A stretch of 64,000 bases of DNA from positions 1,219,050 to 1,283,049 of the forward strand of contig CM007318.1 in assembly GCA_000333855.2 (NCBI GenBank). The letters are read 5' to 3'. A program made the translations under genes and the position numbers. The notes under the pieces are model-generated. The model ran no database searches. It was not told where the DNA came from and saw only the letters and a program-made list of their open reading frames with translations. The DNA is from Endotrypanum monterogeii. Its lineage: Eukaryota; Euglenozoa; Kinetoplastea; Trypanosomatida; Trypanosomatidae. Below, piece after piece: positions 40,953 through 50,710 of this stretch (the first letter of the stretch is position 1; the number at the start of each line of letters is the position of its first letter).

Positions 40953-43900
40953 ATGCGTGCGCAGCGATGGAGGCAAGGACCTGCACTTTCGTGCGCCTGC
41001 CTCATCGCTCTCCTTGTCATTTTACCTAGCTTTCCTTTGAGGCTGACGACCGCTCAAAACGAGCCGACACGCGACCGTACACTGGAGCTATCGGAGGTTG
41101 TGCATCAAGTGGAACTGGAGCTGGCATCATCACCCTTTCCAGGGGAACAATCGCATACTGTTAGTTTTCCAGAGGATTCCCGAAAGGCGGTCGAGGAAGT
41201 TCAGGGAGGTACTCCTCTGAAAGACTCAGCTTATGAAGAGCGCAGTGCATGGGATACACCGCGCACTGATGCGGATTCCCGTAGTATTGCTTCTGCTGAA
41301 GGGCAAGGGTCACTTGAGGCCGACAAGAAAGCTGAAGAAACCCACCAAGACGAAAGGGTGCATCTGGTCCCGCAGAAAGAGTTCGAGGAGGGGAGAGAGC
41401 ATGCGAAGGTTGCACAGCTAGGGGATAAAAAGAGTCGAGATACATTGGCCGCACGCGTAGAGGAAAAGCAGCATCAGGAAAAGGCGTATGCTCCGTTGGA
41501 AGCCCAGTTTTATTCTGAAGTGTCTGCAGCCCAGAGTGTCGTGGAAGCTCAGGCACCTGATGAGGCTGCAAAGGAAGTTAAACCCTTGTCAGCTGTAGCC
41601 GACGCTCCTGTGGAGGGGAGCGGCCGGCGGAAATCCGGCATTGATGCTTTGAGCACAGTCGACTTCCCTCAGGGTTTAGGATCATACCAAGCTGAACACT
41701 CCGTACTACTTCTCAATCCTGTGCGGGCGGAGGAGCACACATGTTCAACAGCTGCCGCGACTCCTGAGGTGGGCCTTCCCGCAAAAAAGGAAGTGCATGT
41801 ATCAGTGATCAAGAAGGTGCGAAGGACGCGGGAGGACGAAGTGGGTGGGGAGGTGTTACCCTCGGACAAGTTTCTCCGCCGTGAGGAGGCGAGCGAGGGG
41901 GCCGCGGAGGTGGTACGTTCGGAGGAAACCTGGAGTGCGCCGGAATTGCAGAGGATGGAGCAAGCTCACGTAGCCAAAGAAGCACCTAGGCAGACTGAGG
42001 CAAAACAGCATGCCGAGGAACCGGCGGCGATTGTGGACGTGGCTACAGAGAGTACGGCGGCGGCGGCAGCTCACGTCTCTTCCCAAACGGGAGAGGGCAG
42101 GAAGTTGGAAGAGAAAAGGCGTTTGTCGACACAACAAAGGGTGGAGGAGGTTCAGCAAGCGGAGGCGGCAGGGCTAACGGAGAAGAGCCCGATGAGGGAT
42201 GGGACTCCCCACTCCACTCAAGCACAGGGAGTACTCGAGGAGACGCAAAGAACCGAAGAGGACTCGCAACGTGTAGAGGCATCAAGGGTGAAGGAGGAAG
42301 AGCGCCAGGCGAACGCGGCTGCGGAGAGGGCTGCGCGGCTGAGAGAAGCGGCGGCCGAGGCTGGGGAGCGACTTGTTGCGGAGCGAGAGGAGGTACTTGC
42401 CGAATTGAAGGAGGAAGAGGCGCGGTTCCAGGTCGCCACATCCAAACTCACGGAGCAGGAACAGCGACTGCGGCAGGAGAGGATGTCTGTGGCTGAGCGC
42501 AGCAGGGCCGCTGCCGCCGACTTGCATAAAAACATGAGAACAGCACTCGAAACGCTCGAGCAGGATGTCTTGACACTAGGAGAGTACTCGGTAGCGCTTC
42601 ACGGGAGGGTGACGGCACTCTCGAACAGTGCAACATCCCTTTCCCAAGCTGAGAAGGATGTCCAGGTGTTGGGTGAGGAGGTGAGCAAAGTGGGTGAGAT
42701 TCTCCGCAGCATTCGTGTGGCGGTTGGCTCGCTCACCAACGCTGCGCATGCGGCTGTAGCGAGTCACGACGACAGGGCTACTCCTTCGTTGGAAGAGACC
42801 ACGCTGCTAACGGACCGTAAGAGGGAGCTGGAGACAGCTCACAGCGCTACGACTCAGCAGCTCCTCGACCGCCTCAAAGCCCTCGACACACAGTTGGCAC
42901 ACGTAAATGCGCAAATAGAGACAAAAGAGGGTTCGTCTGCAGAAGCTACGCGGCTTCCTGAGAACGTAGTCACCCATCCCCCGCCATCTGCTGTACCCTC
43001 ACCGGTACAGACACTACCTGAGGAGACTTCGCCACCGCGGGCGTCGAAGCACCTTCAACCAGAGGAGAGTGTTGCGCCTGCTCCATCTCCCTTTATACCA
43101 CTAGCCGTATCACCGATGAAACCAAAAGAACAAAAGGAGGAAAGCCACAATCAATACCGTCAAGGGTTGATCAACACATTGATGAGGTGGTCCGCTGAAC
43201 AGGGATACAACGAGACGAGTCACAGATTTCACCCTCACAGAAACGGCGTCCCCTTTAAGGTGAGGGGGCGCGTCGAGCTTATGGGTTCCGCCGTGGTAGT
43301 CGCTATCGCCACCGCTGTTCAGACACTCGGGTGGTGCCGTGGGGGGTGTTATGGAGATGAAGAGGTAGATGAAATCCCCAAGACTCGCGTGACAGGACGT
43401 CAAGGGTCAGAAACATCTCCGTTGCCTCCGCACAGGACGCTGCCTGGTAGCAACGGACAGTTGCCGCAACCCCTGCCAGCGTCAGCGTTGTTCAAGTCAC
43501 CACCACGCGAACCTAACGCGCCTTCCATACCAGGTGATATAGAATCACTAAGTCAATTGACAAGCCAAAGGGGTGAGTTGCTGTCGCAGCGCGATGGACC
43601 ATCCGCTGCTCCCGAGCATGCTACTTTGCACACTGAGGGGAGTCGCACACTTCCACCAACACCCCTACGGCTCAACCACGGTTCCATTCCACCTGAGGCC
43701 CTGCATGCGACGAGGCTTGAGGTTGCTCAGGGTCCGTCGTATGTACCGCTGCCTCTCAACGTTACGAGCACATTGCCACCTTCGGGTGCAACACCCCCAT
43801 TTAATCCGCCCTGGAGCGAAGCCCAGGACATGTCAAGCGCTCCTACGCAGCGACAGCCACTACCCGCCGTCAGGCGTTCTGCTGAAACATCTCTGCCACC

Positions 43901-44009
43901 GCTGTCGTTTTACCCGCCAACGATGCGAGCAGCCCCACCAATGCAGCCTCGACCAAACGACGACGACGACTTTGATTTGCACAATCCATTTCTTTCACGC
44001 TGGTCGTGA
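40953..44009 (+). CDS. Large Glu-rich coiled-coil membrane protein
   Basis: 1018 residues. An N-terminal signal peptide is clear (positively charged MRAQRWRQ, hydrophobic core CLIALLVILPSFPL, likely cleavage after TTA at about residue 34). Residues 35-430 are acidic and low-complexity with many EE, KK and RxEE clusters. Residues about 430-670 are predicted coiled coil (heptads in ERAARLREAAAEAGERLVAE and following). A Pro-rich linker leads to a weakly hydrophobic 17-residue segment at about 775-792 (GSAVVVAIATAVQTLGW) that may span the membrane. The last 220 residues are Pro/Ser-rich. This reads as a secretory-pathway type I membrane protein with an extended lumenal rod and a disordered tail. 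I recognise no family; a golgin-like or flagellar-pocket scaffold would be speculation. Confidence 0.82.
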   Translation: MRAQRWRQGPALSCACLIALLVILPSFPLRLTTAQNEPTRDRTLELSEVVHQVELELASSPFPGEQSHTVSFPEDSRKAVEEVQGGTPLKDSAYEERSAWDTPRTDADSRSIASAEGQGSLEADKKAEETHQDERVHLVPQKEFEEGREHAKVAQLGDKKSRDTLAARVEEKQHQEKAYAPLEAQFYSEVSAAQSVVEAQAPDEAAKEVKPLSAVADAPVEGSGRRKSGIDALSTVDFPQGLGSYQAEHSVLLLNPVRAEEHTCSTAAATPEVGLPAKKEVHVSVIKKVRRTREDEVGGEVLPSDKFLRREEASEGAAEVVRSEETWSAPELQRMEQAHVAKEAPRQTEAKQHAEEPAAIVDVATESTAAAAAHVSSQTGEGRKLEEKRRLSTQQRVEEVQQAEAAGLTEKSPMRDGTPHSTQAQGVLEETQRTEEDSQRVEASRVKEEERQANAAAERAARLREAAAEAGERLVAEREEVLAELKEEEARFQVATSKLTEQEQRLRQERMSVAERSRAAAADLHKNMRTALETLEQDVLTLGEYSVALHGRVTALSNSATSLSQAEKDVQVLGEEVSKVGEILRSIRVAVGSLTNAAHAAVASHDDRATPSLEETTLLTDRKRELETAHSATTQQLLDRLKALDTQLAHVNAQIETKEGSSAEATRLPENVVTHPPPSAVPSPVQTLPEETSPPRASKHLQPEESVAPAPSPFIPLAVSPMKPKEQKEESHNQYRQGLINTLMRWSAEQGYNETSHRFHPHRNGVPFKVRGRVELMGSAVVVAIATAVQTLGWCRGGCYGDEEVDEIPKTRVTGRQGSETSPLPPHRTLPGSNGQLPQPLPASALFKSPPREPNAPSIPGDIESLSQLTSQRGELLSQRDGPSAAPEHATLHTEGSRTLPPTPLRLNHGSIPPEALHATRLEVAQGPSYVPLPLNVTSTLPPSGATPPFNPPWSEAQDMSSAPTQRQPLPAVRRSAETSLPPLSFYPPTMRAAPPMQPRPNDDDDFDLHNPFLSRWS

Positions 44010-44853
44010 GGACCTATGCGCGCGTGGGGTGTGCGATAACTGAGTCTTATGTTGAACTTATCGTCATGGCTCTATTGTGTGTACTGGCAGGAGGGAGCTA
44101 GTTTGGGCCGTTATAGTTCTGCTCTTGCTTCCCTATGCCTCTCTCCCGCCCATCTATCGATTTGGTGCGTTGTTCGCTGCTTATATGAGCCTCGTATCTT
44201 GGACGTGTCGTGTTTTTCTTTACCTCCCACGCACCTTTTCTTTTTCGTTGCTGTTGACTACAAGGTTGATGAGTGCACTCAGCGAACCGGCTTGTCCGTT
44301 GACTTATACCAAGGAACTCAACAGTATCCTTCCGGAGCGGTACATGGGAGGGGTATAAAAAGAGTTGCTTACGCTCTTACGTGGCTTGACATTACGGGCA
44401 GCCAGCTCGCTCGCCCCCCTTTTTCCCTCTTTCCCCTTTCCGCCTTTCCAAAAAAAAAAAAAAACACTGCGAGTGTCTTTGCCGTATTCTCATGGAGTCG
44501 ACTGAGGGAAAAAAGAATTTTTTTTTTGTGCCACTGCCAACTGAGGACCCCCTTTTCATGCCTTCTTTCCCACCTAATCCATGTCGTCATTAATTGAACA
44601 CCGTAGTCTTTTTTCCCCCCTTGCGTCGCATTTTTGATCTTGCATTTCGTGTTCCATTCCTGATCTTTCTTCCCCCCTCTTTCTCTGCCTTCTTCGTACC
44701 ACCTAGGACCTAATTCTCCCACCAACACACTCCCGAAAGAAGTGACTATACCTCCGCCAACAACAACAAAAAAAAAAATAGCGAGGATCTTTTAGGGTAC
44801 CCCGACGTTCAACGTATTCTATTCTCTTGTTTCCTTTTTTTTTTCCACACAGC
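44010..44853. other. Intergenic region
   Basis: About 844 bp. A 182-codon frame from ATG 44049 runs through homopolymer-rich sequence and is not credible. The A14 run at 44451-44464 and the acceptor at 44851-44852 are the visible features. Confidence 0.55.
44851..44852 (+). promoter_or_regulatory. Predicted spliced-leader acceptor for 873-residue protein
   Basis: A T-rich tract (44829-44844) ends in CACACAG two bases before the ATG at 44854, giving an extremely short leader. It excludes the TTG-initiated extension upstream. Confidence 0.5.
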
Positions 44854-47475
44854 ATGTCTTCGGATGATGAGTCGTCGTGGCGGCTTTTATTCAACATCGC
44901 CCTGAGCCACGGTGAGTCGCTCAGAACGGGGCGGCTATCGCATGAGGGCTGGATGGTGTTTCTCAGCTCCGCGCAGCTTATTGGCACAGCGACTGGAGTC
45001 TTCCCTGTTTTGTTAGAGCAGCTGTGGCAGCGCCTGGCCTCGAAGGTCGATGCTATGGCAGAAGCTGCTGATGACCACGAGACGAGGGGTGCAGCGCTCT
45101 CAACACAGACTTTTTCAGTCGGTTCTGGGTCATCGTCTAGCTCTTCGACGCCGAAAAGCTTGCCGAGTCCTGAGCGTGTAAAGGCAGAACCCCCCGATTC
45201 CTCGCCGTTGCCGTCAGATGAGAGATTTCAAGGTACTTATGTCGGCTTCAGCGCCTTTGTGGATATGATGAAGGTGATCTGCGTGCGTGTGTTTCAAACC
45301 AAGCGTTACATGCGTCTACGCGAAGGGCAGAGAGAGCGCAATGAGGTCCAGGGTGATTTTGCTCTCACTGCACTAATTCAAAGCGCGGAGGATCGCGTTA
45401 TGCTGAAGGAGTCTGTCGAGTACACCGCCGTCGCTTTTTTGCGTTCTTTCATTTCGCGAAGCACCATTTGTGCATCGTCGCAGATGCGGCTTCGTCCGGC
45501 ACAGAACGGATGGGCACTTCACGTTAATCGACTAGTGACGCATATAGTTGGAGTGCTGCTCCGTCCTGTAATTCTTCCGCTTTTCCGAAGATACTCGAAA
45601 CAGGGCCGTCTCTCAGAGGTCGGCTACCGTGCATTTCTGCGAGACATTTTCCCTGGACTAGATGCGATCGAAGAGACCTGCGCAGGAGCTATTTTTCACC
45701 ACGCTGGGTTTCCAGACATTCGTCCTCTTGTGAAAGAAATTCCACAACTCGCAGCGTCTGTTTCTCCAGACACAGCTGCGCTCGTTTCTCAACCAACGCT
45801 TGGATTGACAGATTTCATTGAAGCGATGCTCATGATAGCGGTAGTAGTGTACGCCGATGAAGTTCGCTATCCTGCTCAACGGCCCATTACTGCCAAAATA
45901 TGGTCTCTCTTTGAGTGTCATGTTTGCGAGCGCGCGCTCTTTGGTACGGCCATGTGCCCTGACCCTTACGACACCGGCCGCTACGCCACCGTGTCGCCTG
46001 GACTGGTGGCCGTCTACCCAGCTCTCCTACCGCGGGGGCAGTGCTCATCTTTTTTGGTGGAGGTCATTAACGTTCAAGTAGGCGGCGTAGGCAACAACAC
46101 AGTGCTTCCAACCACAGCGCAGACGAACGACGGAGAAGTGCACGCATCACCCTTTCTGACAGAAGTGACAGAGATATCAAAAGAAAAGTTGCCTTCAGGC
46201 TCACCAGAGGGCCGTTGCACCAACTACGACGTTGCTGTGGAGGCTGCGGCAATGTTTTTTGTGAGGGAGTGGGGTTTGCTGGAACGGAATAGCTCTGTGC
46301 CTCTCTTCGACTCTAGTCAAGTGGCCATGAACTATGCAATCTTAGTTGGCGGGGTTGTCGCAAATGCCGTTCGGACTAGTTGCCCTGATATTCTGCTAGT
46401 TACCTTCCCTGACTCGCTTCTGCGGCCCACCCTCTATAGGTGCGCGGTGGAGGCTGTCAGTTCCTCAGCAGCCAGTGGACCGGGGACGGAAGAGGTTTTG
46501 CACATCCACTTTAGACCGTTCAGCTCACTCCCCGTTGAGTTGACGGTCGATGTTGATGATGATGATGATGATGTATCCGGGGACAGCGGCGGTAAAGCGG
46601 TGCTGCTGAGCCGCGCTTGGGGCTGTGAGGACGTTGTGGTGACCGAGAGGTCACTTGTGCAAGTCATTTCGCACAAGCTTTTCGTGCCTCTCCACTCTCT
46701 CTTCTTATCTCAAATTCCGGCACCTAGCGAGGAAAATCTAATTGCCCCTGTGCCGCCTCGTATATCGCTTTTAGCTGTGTGCGAGCTGTGCCGGCTGCTG
46801 CAGTGGTGTGTCGCTTCGGCCAAACAGGTGCAGGACATTATGTCATTATGTGCGCAGGCATGGGCTAAGTATCGCGATTTTCAGCGTGTGCTTGATTCCG
46901 CAGGTGGTCGATACACGAACGTTCCGATTAATGAGAACGCCACGACAGCATATTCGGTGGATACCGCCGAGCTCAGCTTCGTGGAGTTCATCGGCTGCTT
47001 AGCGACAATGCTTTTTCTGAAGCGAGGCGGGAGGTTAAACGACGTGCCCGATGTGCCGCGGGCTTTAGAGCTCGCGCTGTCCTTCATCCCACCTACTTAC
47101 ACTACAGGAAATAATCCCTTATCTTCAGGGGATGGTGGTCCTCAGGAACACGACCTCCACTCTATTCCACACAACTCCCTCCGCGATGTACCCTTTTTTA
47201 TGGCTCTCGATCGAAATAGAATTCGATCGGAAAAAACGCAGGAAGATCGAGACGCTCTGATCGCATCATTGCGAGAATACTGCTCACTGCAGACACGCAC
47301 ACCTGCGACACTCCCGCCTCTCCCGGAAAATCGACCGACTGCAATGCGCCTGGTGTGTCAGTACGGTACAGTGAATCCAAGCGAGGACTTTCACACCGTC
47401 ATACGCGAGGCTGCAGAGGTTGTAAAGGCCCACTTCTTACAGCAGGAGATGGCGATTCCCAAATTGGGCGAGTGA
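44854..47475 (+). CDS. Conserved-looking hypothetical protein, 873 residues
   Basis: Not recognised. The protein is a mix of helical segments and Ser/Asp-rich linkers: a Ser run with SPERVKAEPPDSSP at about 90-125, and a run of Asp near residues 566-574. Residues about 230-340 contain EF-hand-like helix-loop-helix spacing (RYSKQGRLSEVGYRAFLRDI, then DFIEAMLMIAVVVYADE), but the loops lack calcium-binding Asp/Glu spacing. A similar layout recurs near residues 705-730 (ELSFVEFIGCLATMLFLKRG). No membrane segment or signal peptide is seen. A cytoskeletal or calcium-sensor-derived scaffold is a guess only. Confidence 0.8.
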   Translation: MSSDDESSWRLLFNIALSHGESLRTGRLSHEGWMVFLSSAQLIGTATGVFPVLLEQLWQRLASKVDAMAEAADDHETRGAALSTQTFSVGSGSSSSSSTPKSLPSPERVKAEPPDSSPLPSDERFQGTYVGFSAFVDMMKVICVRVFQTKRYMRLREGQRERNEVQGDFALTALIQSAEDRVMLKESVEYTAVAFLRSFISRSTICASSQMRLRPAQNGWALHVNRLVTHIVGVLLRPVILPLFRRYSKQGRLSEVGYRAFLRDIFPGLDAIEETCAGAIFHHAGFPDIRPLVKEIPQLAASVSPDTAALVSQPTLGLTDFIEAMLMIAVVVYADEVRYPAQRPITAKIWSLFECHVCERALFGTAMCPDPYDTGRYATVSPGLVAVYPALLPRGQCSSFLVEVINVQVGGVGNNTVLPTTAQTNDGEVHASPFLTEVTEISKEKLPSGSPEGRCTNYDVAVEAAAMFFVREWGLLERNSSVPLFDSSQVAMNYAILVGGVVANAVRTSCPDILLVTFPDSLLRPTLYRCAVEAVSSSAASGPGTEEVLHIHFRPFSSLPVELTVDVDDDDDDVSGDSGGKAVLLSRAWGCEDVVVTERSLVQVISHKLFVPLHSLFLSQIPAPSEENLIAPVPPRISLLAVCELCRLLQWCVASAKQVQDIMSLCAQAWAKYRDFQRVLDSAGGRYTNVPINENATTAYSVDTAELSFVEFIGCLATMLFLKRGGRLNDVPDVPRALELALSFIPPTYTTGNNPLSSGDGGPQEHDLHSIPHNSLRDVPFFMALDRNRIRSEKTQEDRDALIASLREYCSLQTRTPATLPPLPENRPTAMRLVCQYGTVNPSEDFHTVIREAAEVVKAHFLQQEMAIPKLGE

Positions 47476-48361
47476 CAAAGAACAGTTGGGAGGAGTCCAC
47501 AGCGGACTGGAAAGGATCCGAGGCACGCTGTGCGGTTCCTCGTTCGTGTGCTTGCTCGCTTGCTTGTACCTTATCGCAAGGAAACTGCGAAACTTGTAGG
47601 TCGTGGTGCAGCGTCCGAGACGCGAGCTTTCTTTGCTGTGCTTTGTTTTTCTTCCGTTTTTTGTCTGTTGTGCTTGCATCGGTTCCATTTCGGGCGTTGG
47701 CTGCCGAAAACAAGCACAGATACACATACACACCGATGATGTACACTATATTTGCCCTCCAATGCTCACCTTAACAGAGCGCTCTCAGTATTGAACACAC
47801 ATCGATAACGGGGAGCCATGTGGGCTCCACTTGAGCGGCATTGGCAGTCGCGGAGGAGGCGAAGGGAGAAGGGTTGCTATTGCTGGAAAAGGCGTGCCCA
47901 GTAAAGGCCCCCTGTGTTGTTTTCTATGTGTATGTTTCCGGGTGAAAGAAGTGGCGCACTGAGGTTCTCTTCGTGTGAGTAGGCGTATGCTGCTTTGGCG
48001 AAGAAGTCAGGGCGATACACTCGCGAACGTAATCTGCAGAGGCTCCCCTATACATTCTTCATACTTCTTGGTTTCTGTTCTTGCACCTGTGCGAGGCGCC
48101 CGTATCCCTTCGCCTTGTTTTTATTTTCGAGAGAAGGCACGGGGATTTTAGTTGTGGTTGTGAAAGAAGGATGCGAGCCAAAGGTGTCTTCTCGTGGCGC
48201 TGAAGCGACACCACACCTTGATGCCTACCGCCAATATTCTTTCTCTTTCGCTCACCGAATGTATCTATCTCTCTCTCTCTCTCTCTACTATATATATATA
48301 TATATAAATATGTTGCACGTATGTATTATTGTGCTTCTCCCCCTTCTCTCTTCATTTGGGC
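47476..48361. other. Intergenic region
   Basis: About 886 bp. It holds (CT)n and (TA)n runs (48268-48306) and a plausible acceptor AG near 48093 for the PI 4-kinase. No gene is seen. Confidence 0.55.
48268..48306. repeat. (CT)n-(TA)n compound microsatellite
   Basis: A CT run followed directly by a TA run in the leader region of the PI 4-kinase gene. Confidence 0.9.
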
Positions 48362-48446
48362 ATGCATCTTATCCACCTGAAGTTTTCATACCTCGACTTA
48401 GAGGAGGAACCCACGCTTGCACCCAAGTGCAAGGGTGCCGAGTGGA

Positions 48447-50279
48447 ATGCGTGGCGTTCCGAACAGACGCGCGGCAGCGCAACGTCACTCACTTCTGGAA
48501 AATCTGCAGCTGATTTTTTTCGCCACACCGTCAGCTGAGGAGCAGGAGCGATGCATCCGGCAGCTCTATGAGACGGACTTGAGCACGTTGGAAGAGTGCC
48601 TCCTTCAAATCACACATGTTTGCTTAACTCACCCAGATCCCCACGTGCAGGAGCTCCTGCATAGCTTTATGCTTTGGCTTTCCGGGCGGTCGCTGTGCAT
48701 CGCGCTTCGCCTTGCTTGGTCTCTGGATGCCATGTCAGTGGCTGACAGCCCTAATGGGCTCACAGGGCGTCTCAATAACATTCACGACAAGCTTGAGAGC
48801 TTTGCCATCAATCAGAGGCAGTCAACTATTTCCTCTATGAACACCAGCGGTGGCGACGGAAGTCAGTCTTCCATCGACCTCGAGGAGGGACTGCGGAGCG
48901 TGGACGCTAGTATCGTGCAGCGGAAGGAAGTTCGTCTCAAGGTCTACAACGACGAGCGAACGTTCGTGACAACGCTGACAAACCTGAGCAACATGCTCCG
49001 TTTTTTTCCTGATCGAAACCGGCGCAAGGACGAGTTGCGCAGGGGTCTTCGGGTCTTGAATGAACGAATAGCGTCTATGTGGCTTGTTCATCCCCTCTAC
49101 ACGAGCAGCGATTGTGTACAATGGATTGTGAATATCACCGTCGATGAGTGCACAGTCTTCTCATCGCGCGAGCGGGCCCCATATCTGATTCGCTACGAGG
49201 TCATTATAGACGAGACGGCGACTATGCAGGACCCTACCGTGACACGTCTACGGCAGCCTGACGGGCACTTCCGCGTCCGAGCAGATTCCGAAGAGTTGTT
49301 TGTGCCAGGGCTGTCCTCGGCATCGGACTTGCCAAATTGTTCCCCAGTAGAATCGATCGAGACAGCAGCGGATAATCTATCTTCTGAGTCACGACAGTGC
49401 TTACAGACCGTTTTTGGCGACAGCAGGATGGTGCGCATGGCTCGAGTGCGCAAAGCCTCTCCATGGGGGGCGCACCCAAACTGGTCAATGAGCGCGATGA
49501 TCGTGAAGGCGGGCGACGATCTTCGACAAGAGGAGCTGGCGCTACAGCTCATTCACACATTCCACAACATCTGGCAGGAGGCGGGTCTGACATTGCGTGT
49601 AAGGCCCTACAGAGCGTTGCCTACTCACCGCGACTGCGGCTTGCTTGAGGTGGTGGAGGATTCCGCCTCGATAGATAGCATCAAGAAGGCGACTCGCGTC
49701 AGCAGCATCCACAGTTATTACCTCAAGGCTTACGATGGCGAGGAATCCGTTCTCTATCGAAGGGCACAACAGCAGTTTGTGGAGAGCATGGCCGCCTACA
49801 GTGTGATTTCGTACATTCTCCAAATAAAGGATCGGCACAACGGCAATCTCATGGTCCAACGCGATGGCGCTTTGGTCCATATCGACTTCGGCTTTTTTTT
49901 TACGACGTCGCCGGGCGGACTCAATTTTGAATCGGCACCCTTCAAGCTAACACAAGAGCTGATCGACGTCATGGGTGGTTCCTCAAGTGACGCCTTTAAT
50001 TACTACTGCCTTCTCGTCTATGAAGCACTCGCAGCGGCACGTGAGCGTTGCGAAGACCTACTTGCACTGATCTCACTTTTGACTCCCCAAAACGAAATGC
50101 CTTGTTTTGGAGCTGATCCAAGAGTCGCGGTCCGTCAGTTGCGTGAGCGATTTCGCGATGACTTGCTCTCTGAGGCAGACTACGCCGGGTACGCGAAGGA
50201 GCTCATTGTGAATAGCGCCGACAATTGGCGCACCCGACGCTACGACCAATTTCAGAGCCTACAGAATGGTATCCTCTAG
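48447..50279 (+). CDS. Phosphatidylinositol 4-kinase, type III beta-like
   Basis: 610 residues from ATG 48447. The lipid-kinase-unique helical region (about 30-80) is followed by the C-terminal PI3/PI4-kinase domain. The nucleotide-binding part contains MSAMIVKAGDDLRQEELALQ (about 352-371). The catalytic loop is KDRHNGNLM (Asp462 to Asn467) and the activation segment begins VHIDFGF (Asp near 479). The C-terminus (RRYDQFQSLQNGIL) matches the PI4K-beta type ending. The enzyme makes PI4P at the Golgi, where it supports secretion and cell shape. The N-terminus is doubtful: a coding-like frame from ATG 48362 (MHLIHLKFSYLDLEEEPTLA) runs until a T7 tract at 48514-48520. Losing one T there would fuse it to this frame, giving a protein about 28 residues longer. 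Upstream residues in the present frame may therefore be an artefact. Confidence 0.93.
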   Translation: MRGVPNRRAAAQRHSLLENLQLIFFATPSAEEQERCIRQLYETDLSTLEECLLQITHVCLTHPDPHVQELLHSFMLWLSGRSLCIALRLAWSLDAMSVADSPNGLTGRLNNIHDKLESFAINQRQSTISSMNTSGGDGSQSSIDLEEGLRSVDASIVQRKEVRLKVYNDERTFVTTLTNLSNMLRFFPDRNRRKDELRRGLRVLNERIASMWLVHPLYTSSDCVQWIVNITVDECTVFSSRERAPYLIRYEVIIDETATMQDPTVTRLRQPDGHFRVRADSEELFVPGLSSASDLPNCSPVESIETAADNLSSESRQCLQTVFGDSRMVRMARVRKASPWGAHPNWSMSAMIVKAGDDLRQEELALQLIHTFHNIWQEAGLTLRVRPYRALPTHRDCGLLEVVEDSASIDSIKKATRVSSIHSYYLKAYDGEESVLYRRAQQQFVESMAAYSVISYILQIKDRHNGNLMVQRDGALVHIDFGFFFTTSPGGLNFESAPFKLTQELIDVMGGSSSDAFNYYCLLVYEALAAARERCEDLLALISLLTPQNEMPCFGADPRVAVRQLRERFRDDLLSEADYAGYAKELIVNSADNWRTRRYDQFQSLQNGIL

Positions 50280-50413
50280 CATGCGGCTATGCGCGCACAG
50301 ATAGCCACACGCGCGCAAAAAAAAAGTGTCTTTTTTCTTTAATGCTTTCACAGACGAGTCTTGTCAGCGATGGCTACATGATTGAAAGAGAGAAGTATGA
50401 TGATACCCATTAT

Positions 50414-50417
<4 letters not shown>

Positions 50418-50460
<43 letters not shown>
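50418..50460. repeat. (TA)n tract, left of gap
   Basis: About 21 AT units. Its left flank (GAGAAGTATGATGATACCC) closely resembles the left flank of the second tract at 50666, suggesting both represent one genomic tract. Confidence 0.95.
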
Positions 50461-50461
<1 letters not shown>

Positions 50462-50559
50462 TCTTCGTCGTCGCTCCTCCGTCGCGTCGCGTCGTCGTCC
50501 GTCCGTACTCGTACGTCTTGTGTCGTCGTACGTACCGGACGGACGGACGGTAGTACGGT

Positions 50560-50579
50560 NNNNNNNNNNNNNNNNNNNN
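50560..50579. other. Assembly gap (20 N)
   Basis: Run of exactly 20 N. The 100 bp on the left and 85 bp on the right are made of short stuttering repeats (GTCGTC, GGAC, TAG, TACG) unlike any other sequence in the window. Confidence 0.99.
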
Positions 50580-50661
50580 GTACGTTACGTTACCGAGTAC
50601 GAGTAGGTCGTACTACTAGTAGTTAGTAAGAAGAGAAGTATAGTAGTAGTATACCTACTAT

Positions 50662-50665
<4 letters not shown>

Positions 50666-50709
<44 letters not shown>
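50666..50709. repeat. (TA)n tract, right of gap
   Basis: About 22 TA units. Both tracts are followed by ACTCTTC, consistent with a duplicated representation of one locus. Confidence 0.95.

Positions 50710-50710
<1 letters not shown>

Noticed and set aside
44049..44597. 182-codon frame from a true ATG in the spacer before the 873-residue gene
   Set aside because: It reads through T and A homopolymers with no coding-like codon use and overlaps the likely 3' UTR and splice region.
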